Shown piece by piece: positions 35,601-48,000 of a DNA stretch of 64,000 nt. The notes under the pieces are model-generated. The model was not told the origin of the DNA. It saw only the letters and a program-made list of their open reading frames with translations, and made no database searches. Source of the DNA: Hyparrhenia diplandra (lineage: Eukaryota; Streptophyta; Magnoliopsida; Poales; Poaceae); NCBI GenBank assembly GCA_015847255.1, contig JADLZK010006458.1, positions 148,963 to 212,962 on the forward strand, read 5' to 3'. How positions within the stretch are numbered: the first letter of the stretch is position 1; every line of letters starts with the position of its first letter. Both the position numbers and the translations under genes were made by a program.

Positions 35601-36660
35601 GTGGTTAGGCGTCTGCCTGGCCGGGTGAAATCGACGACGTTCGTCGCGTGTTCGTAAAAACCAGTAGTACAAGCAGCTTTATGTTCATCTATATTACTAG
35701 TAGATTAATGTAGTTATATCTTCTCGGTAATCAAACTCTAGTCCCAAATTCATCCAATTACTTTATGGTCAGTTGTGATTATCTTCAAAAACTATCGGTG
35801 GAATCAATAGATTAACAAGTGCCCCTATTCAACTTACTTCAAACCATCTCAAGGAGGCGCTTAGTTGTTCTTATCCGCCACAAAACAAGAAATACAATTT
35901 TAGTGGGGTTAACAAGAGGAAGATATAGAATTAGAAAGAGAATCTCGAGTGGGGTTAACAAGAGGAAGAGAAATCCATAAGTGGGAAGGCTACAAATGTT
36001 TTGTTAGAGAAGTTACATTTTGTGTGAGAGGGGAGCCCCCTTCCTTCTCATGTCACCCTCTATATTTAAAAGAAGTTAGATTTAAATGCAACCCCCGGTG
36101 AGGGGCTGGATTTATAACTCACTCTATCGACTCCACTTGGGCCTCTTCTAGTGGGCTTGGCTCAGAGGATAAAGCGAAGTCCCAACAAGTAACCCTCCAT
36201 CTACTAGGTTATGGTCGGAATTACATGACCTAGTAGATGCTCACACACTAGAAGAGGTGCAAATGTAACTCGGACCTTGGTTGCGAGATGGTGTGATGAT
36301 GGTGTGATGATCGAGGCAAAGTACCAATATCGTATGGAGTCCAATGTTGAATGCTCGTAGACTCGCCTATTGCTATGTCGGGCTCCTCTATTATAGGCGT
36401 CGAGGGGGTGGGCATCGTTACACGTATTCCTTTGTGATGGGAGAGGCCATGACAAGCGAATCGGGGGGTTCCGTCGCCGTGAGGTGACCTCGGGACCCGA
36501 ATCGGAGTAAGCGGGCCGCCCAGGCGACCTCGGGCAAATCGCGAATCTCGGAGGGAACCATGGAGCCTCGGGGGGGATTTAGGCGTAGCTGGTCTTCGCC
36601 CCTCGCCAGAAGTAGGGGAAAGCCCTTTGATTAACACGGTGCTTTGGGGAACCAATACTT
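32690..36660. mobile_element. nested LTR-retrotransposon debris
   Basis: A block around 32875-32992 (GAGATGGTGTGATGATTGAG through the GGCGTCAAGGGGG stretch) recurs in the same orientation at 36285-36416 with about 80 percent identity by eye, as diverged LTRs or LTR fragments would. The segment 33290-33850 ends in a motif typical of grass Copia LTR 3' ends (AAACCCCCTCCTTTAGTCC, then CATCTCGACCCTTCAC). No gag, protease, integrase or reverse-transcriptase motif is readable between. A short internal direct repeat (AGTGGGGTTAACAAGAGG) occurs at about 35900 and 35950. Confidence 0.55.
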
Positions 36661-36756
36661 ATGGGTACCGACACTTCGGTTTGATTTAATTTAATTTGCA
36701 TATGCTAGAAGGCAAAGTGGTACAACGATATCGGTGTGCATGATAGCGGCCGCCCG

Positions 36757-37473
36757 GCGTGGCATGTTAGGGCGGTATATTGCTGCGTGGCGGTCTCATA
36801 CGCCCGTCTCATGCATCGCCCGCGTAAGATTTTTGATGATGTGGAGGAAGAGAGCGGTGAGAGAGAATGAGGTAGTTGCTTCGAACAAACCACCTCATGA
36901 GCTAAAATTTAGGACTATGAGACAACTATTTTACCATTGTATGAGTTGTTGTTGCCATGCACCTCACAATCCTATTTTTAATCTCTCCATAAATTAAGGA
37001 AATACGAGTTGTTATAAGACAACTTAGAAAGACAACCATTGTACATGTAGTCTATTAAGTCGTCTTAAAATTACGTGGCACTATATGAGACTAGCTATAA
37101 GACAACACCAACGGGCAAGTACATTGATTTTGTCTCATAACTTCGCCTCATGCAAGGTTACCTAATTTGAGACATCTTAATAGACTATACATACATTGGT
37201 TGTCTATTTAAGTTGTCTCACAAGAATATGTAATTCCTTAATTTATGGGTAGAGTAAAAATAGGATTGTGACATGCATGGCAACAACATCTCATACAATG
37301 GTACACTAGTTGTCTCAAACTCCTAAATTTTAGCTCATGAGACGGTTGTTTCGGCAAGCAACGACATTTTTCTCTCTCCCTCTTTCGTCCACATCATCAA
37401 AAATCCTATGTGGCAATCGCACGAGACGAGGTATGAGACGGCCGACGGTAGCAATGTACCTTAGCGCCCACAG
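36757..37473. mobile_element. foldback (long inverted repeat) element
   Basis: Two arms of roughly 310 bases, 36757-37070 and 37158-37473, are reverse complements along nearly their whole length, separated by an 87-base loop. Example matched words are GATTTTTGATGATGTGGA, CATGAGCTAAAATTTAG, TACCATTGTATGAG and CACAATCCTATTTTTA. There is no coding capacity. It resembles a large MITE or foldback transposon. Confidence 0.8.
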
Positions 37474-37725
37474 CATCGCGCCCGTCCGGTCAAGTCGCGT
37501 CAATTTTGCGTGCAGTTAAGTGTAATGTGCAGTAACTTTTTTTAATATATATTTTGTTAAAATTGTTTCTTCAAAAACGCAAGTGACATATATTTTCGGA
37601 GTACCTAGCTACCAACCGTAGAGAGAGATGATATTATTGCTTTCCTCAACTGGTTGACCGGAGAGAGATATTTAGATAGAAGATTATGCCTGCAATTACA
37701 TTAAAGTCTGTTGTAGCTTTTATTC

Positions 37726-40034
37726 ACTGTCGAGGTGGTTTGATGGAGATGCGCCGCCGGTGCCTCCCTATGCGTGGTGGCAGCCGCTGCGCCGCCTCCG
37801 GCCCGCCGGCCGTGGATGCGGATGTGCGGTTCCGCCTTGGTGTCGCTCGTCGCCGCGCCACGGAGGTGGCCGGGTCACGGCTCGCCCACGCGGCGCCCTT
37901 CCGCCCGCCGTCGTCGGCATCCCCGCACCTCAGCGCCGGTGCTCGCCTAACACCGCCGCTGCCCACCTTGAGAATGGCCGGCTGTGTCGCTGTTCGCGGG
38001 CGCATCGCTCCTCCCGACGCGGCCTCCGTGGGGGCGGCCTCCACCGGGATGGCGGCAGGCCCTCCGCCGGAAGGCCAAAAAGAGGTGCGGGCGGACAGCT
38101 CCTTCTCCGATTGCTCGGACGACAGGGATCGGAGTCGGCGGAGGCCGCCCACCGTCGTGCGCCCGCTGTCCATCCTCTCCGCCGTCGGGGGCGTTCTTGA
38201 CTCCGGACATGCCTCGTTCATTTGGCCGTCGGCTTCATGGGCGCGACCATGCCGACCGGGCGGTGGTCGCGTCGTGCCGCTACCGCAAGTCCGGCCGGCC
38301 GAGCCCCCGCCCCGGGAGGTGGGGGGCTAATCGGGCCGGGTAATGTCGGCACAGCGCAGCGGTAACACCTTCGCCGTCGGGCGCGACCCTCCACCAACAC
38401 TCCCGACGCTCTCAAGGTCGCGTCCTCTTCCGCCGGCTAGGTGCCCGCGAACCCGGGCCGCTTGGCCAATGGCCAAGCAAGCAGCGTGTCCCCGCTTCCA
38501 CCGGCTCGGCCACAACCTCGGACTTCACCGGGCTGGCGCCCCACGTTTTGCCGAGGGCCCTCCTCCGCCATCGACGGATGCCCTTTGTCGATGACCACGG
38601 CTTCACTCGCTCAGAGGCGCAGCGCAGGCGCTTCGCCGTGCCTCGCCGAACCTCATCGCCGTGCCCAGGCCGTCATCCTTGGCGGGCCGTGCTTTAATTG
38701 CTCGCCGAGATCACGTCGGCCGCGATGCTCCTCCCCGCCTGGCCGCTACCTCTTCTCGTCTCAAAGACGAGGCACCGGGCGAGGAACCGCAAGCATCGAC
38801 CTCGCCGCCCCCGCCCGACTCCACCGCTTGAGCCATGCGCAGGGGGCCTCGCCATGTGCTCAAGACCGCCGCTGGCCGCCAACAACCGGCCGCGGGGCCG
38901 GGAGCGCCCTAGGCGGCCGGAGCCGCCGGTGCCTCCTTTCTTCGTCGGGGCAGATTCTATGTTCGGCCCCTCGACATTGGCCTTGCCTCAGGCTGCGTAG
39001 GTGGCGCCTTGCCCGCCGAGGGGGAGGTCACCAACGACGGTGCACCCGCGGACCCAATCGGCAGCTTGAGCCGCATGGGGTGCGAGGCCTCCCATTTGGG
39101 TGGACCAATGATTGAGGAGCTTGAGGCCTCCTTGCCGCGGCGTCGTCGCCGCGATGTCCTCCCCGATCACGCAAATGGAGCCTCCCGTGGAGAGCCTCAC
39201 CGACGACATCCCACCCTTGTCGCCGTATGGTCAACCTGAACTTCGCAGGTGGACGTCTCGCCATGCCCAGCCGATCAAGCCGTCGAAGATGAGGTCATCG
39301 ACGACCGAGGCGAAGATGCTACGCCGCGGGCACCGCTACGGCCGTTGGTGGCTCGGCCTCTCCACGCAGGAGAGACCGACCAAGGCGGCGGATTCCCACT
39401 CCCCTTTTTGTTATTTGTGCGTCCACTGGCTTCGGTGACTTCTTTCATCGACTCTTTGGCGGTGCCCGCCGAAGTGCCTCTCGATCATGTCTCCGCCCGC
39501 TCCGGACCCTAGGGCGATTGGCGGCCATTGGTCCCCTTGCCGTTAACGACCGGTGGCCGCCAATCGGCTAACCGTCATCCCGACCCAAGGAAGCGGCGCA
39601 ACGCGGTATTCTCAACAAGTTGAGGGCGCCCTGACCATGTGGTGATCGATACTCGGACACCCACGATCGCCACCAAGTTCCACCACTACTTACGCACACG
39701 AGGTACGATCTGGCTGGGGCGGGAGGTGATGCGCGGCGCCTTCCCCATGCTCGCGGCTCGCCGGAAGCGGGCCTTGGCGAGACAAGAACTGGAGGGATTG
39801 CATGAGCCTTAAATGGTTGTACGCTGCCGCTGTTAAGTCGCAATTAGTTTACTCAGTTAGCACAAACCTCTAAGCTCCACCCGCTAAAGCCGTGGACGTT
39901 TGTAGTGTTCAACCTGTCCGGCCAACGGGTCACTAGCCTGGCCACACGGGTAGTGTAACATTGTTCTAACTTCTTAATGCAAGACGCGCAAAAGCACGCT
40001 TTGAAAAAAAAAAAAAACTGTCACGAGGTGGTTT
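37726..40034 (+). mobile_element. LINE-like retroposon with poly(A) tail and target-site duplication
   Basis: ACTGTCGAGGTGGTTT at 37726-37741 and ACTGTCACGAGGTGGTTT at 40017-40034 form an imperfect target duplication. The 3' end, with CTTAATGCAAGACGCGCAAAAG then GCACGC and A14 (40003-40016), has the usual form of grass L1-type LINE tails. The 2.2-kb interior is GC-rich. It has Pro/Arg/Ala-rich frames like LINE ORF1 or 5' regions, but no endonuclease or reverse-transcriptase motif, so it is non-autonomous or internally deleted. Confidence 0.7.
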
Positions 40035-40319
40035 TCAAGCCAATGTAAACTGTTTAAATGCCAATAAGAATTCTGGAAATGATGGTTTGGGTGATGACGA
40101 AGATTATGTCTAGATGTCTGTCACGTGGCAAAATGAAACATCCAATGTCCCATGCTAAATCTGGCTGCATGCCGAAAGTCGAGCGGAAAAAACCGTACCA
40201 AGCTGAGGAGATTTTAGGTGTTGTCTCGAGTTGCCGTTGGATCCATACAACGGCCACGTGGCGGTCATCTGTATTGATTTTCCAGAATAATGAGATGTAA
40301 AGTACTAGAGTATGCAACT

Positions 40320-40700
40320 CCAACGGTGTAGCATTTGAGTTGGCATTCTCAAATTTTACCAAAAAGCTCTAAACACTCCCTCAACAATTTGGCATTTGGA
40401 GTTGGCAAATTAGTGAGCGCATGAATCAGTCCTCGTGGCGCGCAAAAATACGCGGCACTACGACGCTTGGTATTCGCGGCATCCGTGCGTATTATAAGAA
40501 GTGGAAGGGCATAAATATAATTTTGTTTCGCCCCAGGGGTTTCGACGAAGTTTTGTGAGGTGGAAGGACATAAACATAATTTTATTTCTCTCTCGTGGCT
40601 CCCTCGATGTAAGTTAGATCTAAATTTGCGAGTGAATTATGGCAAACTGTGGAGATGCTCTTTTTAATTTGGCATTTTGATTTGAGAGTTGACAAATAAG
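40320..40700. other. possible MITE (inverted CTCCAAC-type ends)
   Basis: CAACTCCAACGGTGTAGC at the left and GGAGATGCTC at the right, in inverted orientation, resemble the ends of grass MITEs containing AGCATCTCCAAC. Repeated TTTGGCATTT and TTTGAG words lie between. The boundaries are unclear. Confidence 0.3.
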
Positions 40701-40926
40701 GGCAATTGCCAAACAACAAATGAGGAACCGTACTACTATAGAAGGCAACGATCAAAGTAAACTAACTACTACATGCAACCATGTAAACTTCTAATGGGCC
40801 ACAAGATGTTGATTTAAGGGTGCATAGAAGAATGGAGGGGGAATTTATAAAAGTGTAATTAGGGGATTGGTTAGTGCAAAAACCACGAATCATATGCGCC
40901 CCTTGATCAACATCATGTGATTGATT

Positions 40927-41242
40927 ATAAGTCTACATGTTTTTTTTTTGAGATTACACAAGATAAACGATGCTCAATACGCACGCACACTCCATCCTAT
41001 GAACACACGTCACGCAAACCTACCCCTATGAGCACCTCCAAGGATCGGTCGCGTGAAATCTTGAAGTTCCGTCACCATCGGCGCCAAGTATCGACGGGAC
41101 GCCTCACTACTCTAATGCACGCAGGAAAATCCTGAAATAAATCCGAATAAAGTGTCGCGACCTGTGGATTTGAACCCGGATGGTTTCCCCAATCAAACTT
41201 TTTTGAATTCTTACCGTGAGCCCCTTAACATAAGTCTACATG
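40927..41242 (-). mobile_element. SINE with exact 13-bp target-site duplication
   Basis: ATAAGTCTACATG flanks the element at 40927-40939 and 41230-41242. On the minus strand the 290-bp body (40940-41229) starts with a tRNA-like head containing a B box (GGTTCAAATCC near 41169-41179). It ends CTTGTGTAATCTC followed by a short A-run, which appears as T9-10 at 40940-40949 on the plus strand. Intact flanks suggest a fairly recent insertion. Confidence 0.85.
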
Positions 41243-41355
41243 GTTGTCACCGTAGAAAGTCTGTAGTATGTTATGCACTTGATGACAATATTGATATGAT
41301 CCAAAGTTTTTAACTTTCTAATTGGCGACTTATTTACAGTCCTCTATCAAGACAC

Positions 41356-41555
41356 TAAGGGCCTGGTTGGTTCCTTGATGACCAGTGACTAATTTTAAAT
41401 TCCATTTACCCCTAAATAACCAAAACATAGATTATTACGACCACTTTTGGGCTCTAATTGGGCCCAATTTTACTAGACTCTGAGAGGAAGCCAGTGACTA
41501 ATTTTTAGTCCCTATTAGTCTCTAGTCCCTAGTCCTCCATCCAAACATACCCTAA
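41356..41555. mobile_element. Tourist-like MITE with TAA target duplication
   Basis: TAA at 41356-41358 and 41553-41555 flank a 194-bp element. Its left end GGGCCTGGTTGGTTCC is matched imperfectly, inverted, by CCATCCAAACATACCC at the right. Internal motifs such as AGTCCCTATTAGTCTCTAG are typical of such grass MITEs. Confidence 0.65.
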
Positions 41556-41836
41556 CTAATCATCTACTGCTCTGGAAATTCTCCCGCTCACTGTAACTGT
41601 CAGTGTGCTCTTATCCGTTACTGCTTCCCCTCCCTCTCTCGGCAGTGTTACGCTTTGCACAGGCGAGGCCAATCCCGTCCAGGATCCCGTCCACATTCAC
41701 GAGCCCCTGACCCAGGCAGCTGGGCCCCACGGTCGCTGTTCGGACACACACCGCGCCCACGTGCTCGTCTGGTCATAACGGCGCGCGGCTCTCCCATAGC
41801 CTATAGTCCCATCACAGCCATCACCGCGGCGACCTT

Positions 41837-43318
41837 GGCATCCGACCGGCCGATCCACCTATCGGCCATCCTTCGCTGTCGCCGCGCTCCTCCTGCTCGC
41901 CTCCGCTTCCTCCGCGGTGGCCGGCGAGGAAGGGGCCGGGAAGGTGGCCGTAGCGCTGTACTACGAGTCGCTGTTCTACTCGGCGCGCTTCGCGGTGAAC
42001 CACCTCGCCAAGCAGTCGTGACGGCCGGCCCGAGGTCGTGGACCACGCTCGTCCCCTACGGTAACGCCCGGATCCACACCGGCGGAGTCATTATCTCCTG
42101 CCAGGTAGATCGAGCGCCGCCCGATCCGCCCTCTCGCGTTTCCCTTCGTCCGGAATTTTGACTTGGGTGTCACTAATACTTGCTGGCGTAGAGTAGTACA
42201 GTACTAGTTAATAATCTGAGATAGAATTGGGGATTTCGTTAATTACTCTTAGTTGTCTTGCAGTAGCAGTAATTGCTGATGCTAACACTGCTTAGCTGAT
42301 GGCTTTTTGCTTGCATGGTCCGTACGAGTGCCTTCCTCAACACGGTGGAAGCTTGCGCCATCGACGCCTGGCCGGATTTGTAATCCTCTCACCTCTTAAG
42401 CTCACCTGCAAGAATGACTGCACGAAACTCCGGGCAAAACGGGTAAACCTTGCAACAAGCCGACTATCGATCGGTTGGTAAGAAATAAGAATGAAATCTG
42501 CCATCGACCAATTAGTTGTTTGTTGCACTCGGGTGATGAAATTGCTTGGGCTCAATCAAACTGACACCATTTCTGCAGCAATCCAGGGATTCTTGTCCAG
42601 TATCAGTTCCTCAAGGCTTCTGTGTCTGCTTCTGACGTTGTTGTTGGGGACTAGATGTGCATTTCAGCTTCATCTACTGCGTGGAGGACCTGGTGGTGAA
42701 GCGCCAGTACAAGGATTGGGAGTCCTGCTTCCAGAAGCTGGCCTCGACCCCCAAGCCAGTAACACAATGCTACAACAGCGAAGATGGCCACAAGGTTCCT
42801 TCTCAATCCTTTTCTTCGGCTAGCTTTACTAGTACTTCTTCGTCCTGCTATACTAACTTGTTCACTGATTTGTTCCAGCTTGAGCTCAAGTACGCGAACC
42901 AGACTAACGCTCTGAGCCGCCGCACCGGTACGTCCCCTGGGGTGGTCGTCGACGGCAGCCCCTACTAGAGGCAAGTTCCATCCACACGAACTTCAGCTGC
43001 AGCCACCCATGGCTTTCGCCTTGCGCAGCTCTTTGTTTGATCAAGCTCATCCTATTGCTGATGACGAAACATGTTGTCGTTGTTTAGGATTATGAGAATT
43101 TCGAGGCTTACATCTGCAAGGCCTACAAGGGCACTCCACTGAAGGCCTGCGAGGGGCTGGGACGTTCGCAGATGGCGCTCCAGACAGCGGAGGCGCACAA
43201 CGGCGTCAGCTACAACTCCGGCGTCAGCAAGCTTGCAACTGCTCAAGATGGGGTAGGGAGCGCAAGGCGTTGCTGGGAGAATCATAATCCATTAGCGATG
43301 TGTTCTTTGGTCATGTGA
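41837..43318 (+). pseudogene. GILT-type thiol reductase pseudogene (copy B)
   Basis: Five exon-like blocks on the plus strand (about 41837-42104, 42316-42379, 42655-42794, 42879-42970 and 43088-43318) together read a whole GILT protein. Recognisable pieces are KVAVALYYESLFYSARF, LVPYGNARIHTGG, HGPYECL, NTVEACAIDAWPD, FSFIYCVEDLVVKRQY, LELKYANQTNAL and NFEAYICKAYKGTPLKACEG. The active-site CxxC seen in copy A is replaced by F-Y-S-A. The expected ATG is TTG (41837). There are frame breaks near 42017, 42330, 42912, 42937 and 42955. The exon 4 donor is GC rather than GT. This combination goes beyond the error level of the neighbouring genes and argues for true loss of function. Confidence 0.75.
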
Positions 43319-43329
43319 ACATATAAAAG

Positions 43330-45010
43330 CATTACATATATTGGGCCGTTCCATCTTTGCTGTCCAGGATACACAATTTTATGGGGCCTGTACATCGTAC
43401 AGTAATAGCTAATATAACGTTATTGGAGTAATAACATTATTATATACATAGTCGTTGCTCTTATTATGATTATTATTACATTTGTATCCCTCTTCAATAG
43501 ATACATAGTTAAAATAATGTATGTAGAAAACAAAAGGTCATGTAATTTGAAATGGATGGATTACATTTTAAAATGCAAAATCACTGACCCCAAAGAGAAA
43601 AACATATATGATCCCGAAGGACCTAAGTGCCTTTAAAGATAAACATACCAGGTATATTCAAGATTCTTCGTGGCTGAGTTCTACTATTTCTACGAAGCAG
43701 TATGACCTTAAAAGTGTAGCAAAGCGATAGAAGAAACCGAGAATGGCCATTCTATGAAATGCGAGCAAATATAAAAATTCAGGGATAGGGTATTGAACGA
43801 AGCCTAGCTCAATGCACAAGTCATACGAGACAATTATGTATTAACGTACATCAATCCTCGGCGTGTGTTGCAACTCGTCAGTCCACCTTTACACACCAAA
43901 GCCGTCAGCTAAATAGATCTTGTCTATAGCCCGTTCTCTAGACGAAGCCAAAACCAAAGGATATACCAACACAAACACAAACCCCTGGAGTATAAACAAA
44001 AACTCGGTGTGCTTTTGACTGCTACAAGACGTCAATAATCAATACTTTGATCTGATGTCAAAACGGATGCTTTCACTAAGGTGCCACCAGCCAGGTCCTG
44101 GTACTCCCTTCTGGGCTTCTGGTACATCCGACAAAAATTACAATGATAAGGATCTGTACCACCGGAATTCTAAGCTAAGTATAACATCGATTGCTCCATA
44201 TATCCTGGGAAGCTCAATCCCAGGATGTTACGGACAATGCAACCCACAGATCATTTAGATGTCCCAGATATATACATCCTATGTGTCTGGATCTGCTCAT
44301 CGTTGGTATATAATGGGGTTGGGCTCGAATAATGACCATTGCTTATTCTCTCCTGTACTGAGAATATGATTTCCTCTGCATCGGTTCATGGCCGTTCAGA
44401 AGATTTCCCATGCTCAAAACTTTCCTCCAAGACTGATTAGCAGTAGGGGAGGAAACAGGGGTTCGATACAGCATCTCTCTATATCCCCAACCTTTTCCTT
44501 AGTTAGAACTCCTAATATAGAATATTAAAAGAATATCAGAACATAGCCTCAGAAAATTTATCACAAAAAAAAATAACAGCTTGCCTAGGTACAGCAAGAA
44601 ACTAATAGTAATATCAGTCTTAGGAAACAGAAGATTTGGAGCAAACTAAAACAAAATGAAATGCACAACGTGAGGAATAAAATATCTCTACTCCACTCCC
44701 ACACATGGCCACATGGTCTGGCTGGAAAATGGTAAGGAAAACAGGCAGACAGAGAAGAAGCTTGCAGCTTACTATTATACAAATCAGAAGTTCTTGATGC
44801 ATATAGTATGTAATGACTACCACCAACTTGTAGAGAAAAAACTTTTGTGGCAGAACAATAGCCTCTATATTATGGAAACCCTTGAGTTTTCAGTGTCTAA
44901 TAACTGTCGGATAAATTTCAAGAACTGCATCGCTCCATGATTTTAGGGCATAAGCAATGCATGAGCAAATCAAATCAGATATGGACATTTTGTTCCATTA
45001 ACTTTGTTCC
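43330..45010. other. intergenic, no gene recognised
   Basis: AT-rich sequence between the GILT copy B and the 3' end of the Rab3GAP homologue. No exon, tRNA or clear transposon end was seen. The right part is probably 3' UTR of the Rab3GAP-like gene. Confidence 0.4.
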
Positions 45011-45018
45011 TGTAAAGA

Positions 45019-48000
45019 TTACTTGGTGTAACAACTAAGGGTAAAGAACATGGATTTACACTTTTCATAGCAAATGCTTTCCAGGCTAGTTCCCATTTCT
45101 TTGGAAGATATAGTTGTAGTAGTCGTAAAAAATTGTTTTGAGCTAGTCGTGGAGCATCAATAAGCTTCCGATGGATGGAAGTATAAAGAATCAGTAACTT
45201 CGATGTGCTCAAAAACTTGACAAAGCCGCTTCAGGTCTCCAGCCAAATCATTGACATCAGAATTCCCCTGTTAAAACAAAGGCAGTGGACTCATGCTCAA
45301 CATCCTCAAAGTTCCTTCAGTTATTATGTGGAGCAAGCACCACTCGCGCGGTAGCAAGAATCCAGCGACAGGTTAGGGCGACATCATCTTCAGTAAGCTT
45401 CATCAGAGTTAGCCACTCGCTTAGAGTTTAGAGCAGGATTGATTAGTTGGTTTGTTTGTTAAGCCAGAGAAATGATAGAAGATTGGTTGGCTTGTTGCCC
45501 ATGTAAACTCATCTGATGTATCCTCAAAAGCTAAGCAATGAGATAATCTCCACCTACCTCCTCTACCTAAAAATAGGGCACCGATGTGAAAAACCCTCAT
45601 TGATCATGACTACCACTCCTCAGAGTTCCAGGTCCTGTTCCCCCACACCACAACACTAGTCTCCTAAAGGATGGTTGGCTTGCAGCTAATAATCTAGTCT
45701 GTGTTTTAAAGCTGTACCCCGGATGAGTATATTCCCACAGCATACACATTTCCTGAACTGTATCGTTAAACAAATAGAAGGATAAGCTAAAACAAAAGGT
45801 TATATTTAGAATAGAAGGTCTCCTGTGAATATCAATCCATAAACACTTCTCCCAAAATGTAATCTACAGTTCACACAGCTGTTGGAATGTATGGTAGTAC
45901 CTTGAAGAGATTTCAGTGTCGATCGCCATGGTGGCATATAGCTGATCCATTTTTGTCTTCATTTCCTTGAAGCCACCATACATGGTCTTATTCAGGATAT
46001 CAGCTGACGATTTGAAAGCAGTGCACACCATTTGCTCAAGGAGCTGCTGTGGCCTCAAAGTTTCAAGGTAATGAAGTACCTGCATATCACACATAAAATG
46101 CCTAATAAGTAGCATGCTAGTATTTTATTGACAGTAAGAACTAAGATGCTATCTAATTTTGATGAAGAATTGAAGGTCGTGGTCCTACTTTTAAGTTTTA
46201 AAGTGATCATCCAACCCCATACAGTTCACCCCCCATCTTCCAGCAAAAATAAAAATGTGTGTTGCTTAAATCGTAGTTTGTTTATACCAAAAATGGTTCA
46301 CATCGCACTGCACATCACGACAGCATCCATGAAATCTCAAGATATGTTTTCATGGCAAACGAGCTATCGATGACCTTTTATCTCATGGTATAGACAACAC
46401 AGCCGAGCGAATGGTTAGTAGTATACGGTGATGGAGCGACAGGGGTGGGAGATGGGGAGCAGTTGCCAGTGGCCGACGGTGCAGTGAAGTTGGTGGCTGG
46501 GGAACAGCAGGATTGATTAGATTTCGAGATTGCCCAAATAATCATCAGGCGTGAGGTGTCTGGGGAGGTAGGACAAACCAACAACGGGTGGCAGGCGGTG
46601 CTTGGCCCGGTGGGACACCGCAGGCAGCGGGGGCCAGGAGGAGGGATGGGTCACGGCAGCCAGAGTGTTCCGCGGAGGGCGGGGTGGAGGAGGCAGGGGC
46701 AGCAGGTGAGTGGCAAGTCGTCACTGGTCAGTGGGCTGCTGTGGAGATCACGATGGGGTGGAGGAGGTAGAAGGATCAGTTTCCACCGAGAGTTGGACAT
46801 GACAGCAGGTGCCCAGATGTCATTGTTTTCACTTTATCAAGATCGCATCCATGGATGGTCAGTCAGAGCTAGAAGGATCCATTTCCACCAGATCTGTTTG
46901 TCATCATTTGCACTCCAAGTTCAGATCCATGGAGGGTCCAAGTTTACACTTCGTTAGTACTCTATCTGATCCAAATTGTAAAGTCATTTTTTCTTTCTAC
47001 AATATGTATAGATACATAGTAAAACCTATTTATTTAGAAAAAGTCAAAACAACTTACAACGCTAGAATGGAGGATAATATGATGAAAATACACAGATGGT
47101 AGTATCTTTCTCCTTCTCGAACAGGTCAAGCAAAAGACTTCTGTTCCGAAACAGCAATGGCGAGCATCATTCCAGATTTTTGCGCCTACTACATTACCAT
47201 GTTCAGACATACGCTGAGAAAGCTTCCTTGGGAGGCCAGACTGCATTACTCATCTGTTTTGTCCTCACTCACTCCAGTGACCCGGTGAATGCCACCAATA
47301 AAAATCTTCAAAGACAGCATCTGGGTTTGTGTTTAAAAGCAGACATATCTAAGCAAGGAGGAGCTTCCCAATTAGTAGCAAATGAAGAAGTTCCACAATG
47401 GAAGTAACAAAGAGGAAAAGTAGTCATTGCTCATAAAAATTAGAGGAAGTAAAGAAAATTCCTGGAGGATAAACTCTACAAACATTAACAACACATTATG
47501 TAACGTGAAATTTCATGCTGTTCCCACAAAATCTTACCGAACATAATATATCCTTTCCAGTTGTCCAGATAGACCCTGCAGGAACAGAGGAATGTGCTAT
47601 GTAATTTCTTGTAAACTTGATCTTATTTAGGTAAGCTTTTGTCTGATAGGTCCAGCACGCAATAGAGTCAGTAGCAATATATATTCCAATTAACAGGCAT
47701 ACTGTAGTTCTTTGGATAAACCTATGAATCGGAAAGTGGATTTGACTCTTCATGCATACAACAGCAAGTTTAAAACTTACAATGGCATTGCCAAAAGCTC
47801 TCGCTGCATGGAGCCTCTCACATACCTTCGGGTCATCAAAAGCTAAAAGCATCCTAAGGAACTGATGGAAATACAAGGAGATGCATATGGATCACAATAA
47901 CATTAAAACCCGAAGAAGAAGGCAAACAGAACCTGAGTATATGGAGCATGCATTTCCTGAAACGTATTCAGGAGCATCATTTTAGGCACAACACCAGCTG

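Noticed and set aside
32690..36660. Complete LTR retrotransposon
   Set aside because: Direct repeats exist, but no primer-binding site, polypurine tract or gag-pol domain could be read, so only debris is claimed.
37686..39115. Several 100-220 codon frames on both strands
   Set aside because: They lie inside the LINE-like element bounded by target duplication and poly(A), overlap each other, and show no retroelement enzyme motif or host-gene domain.
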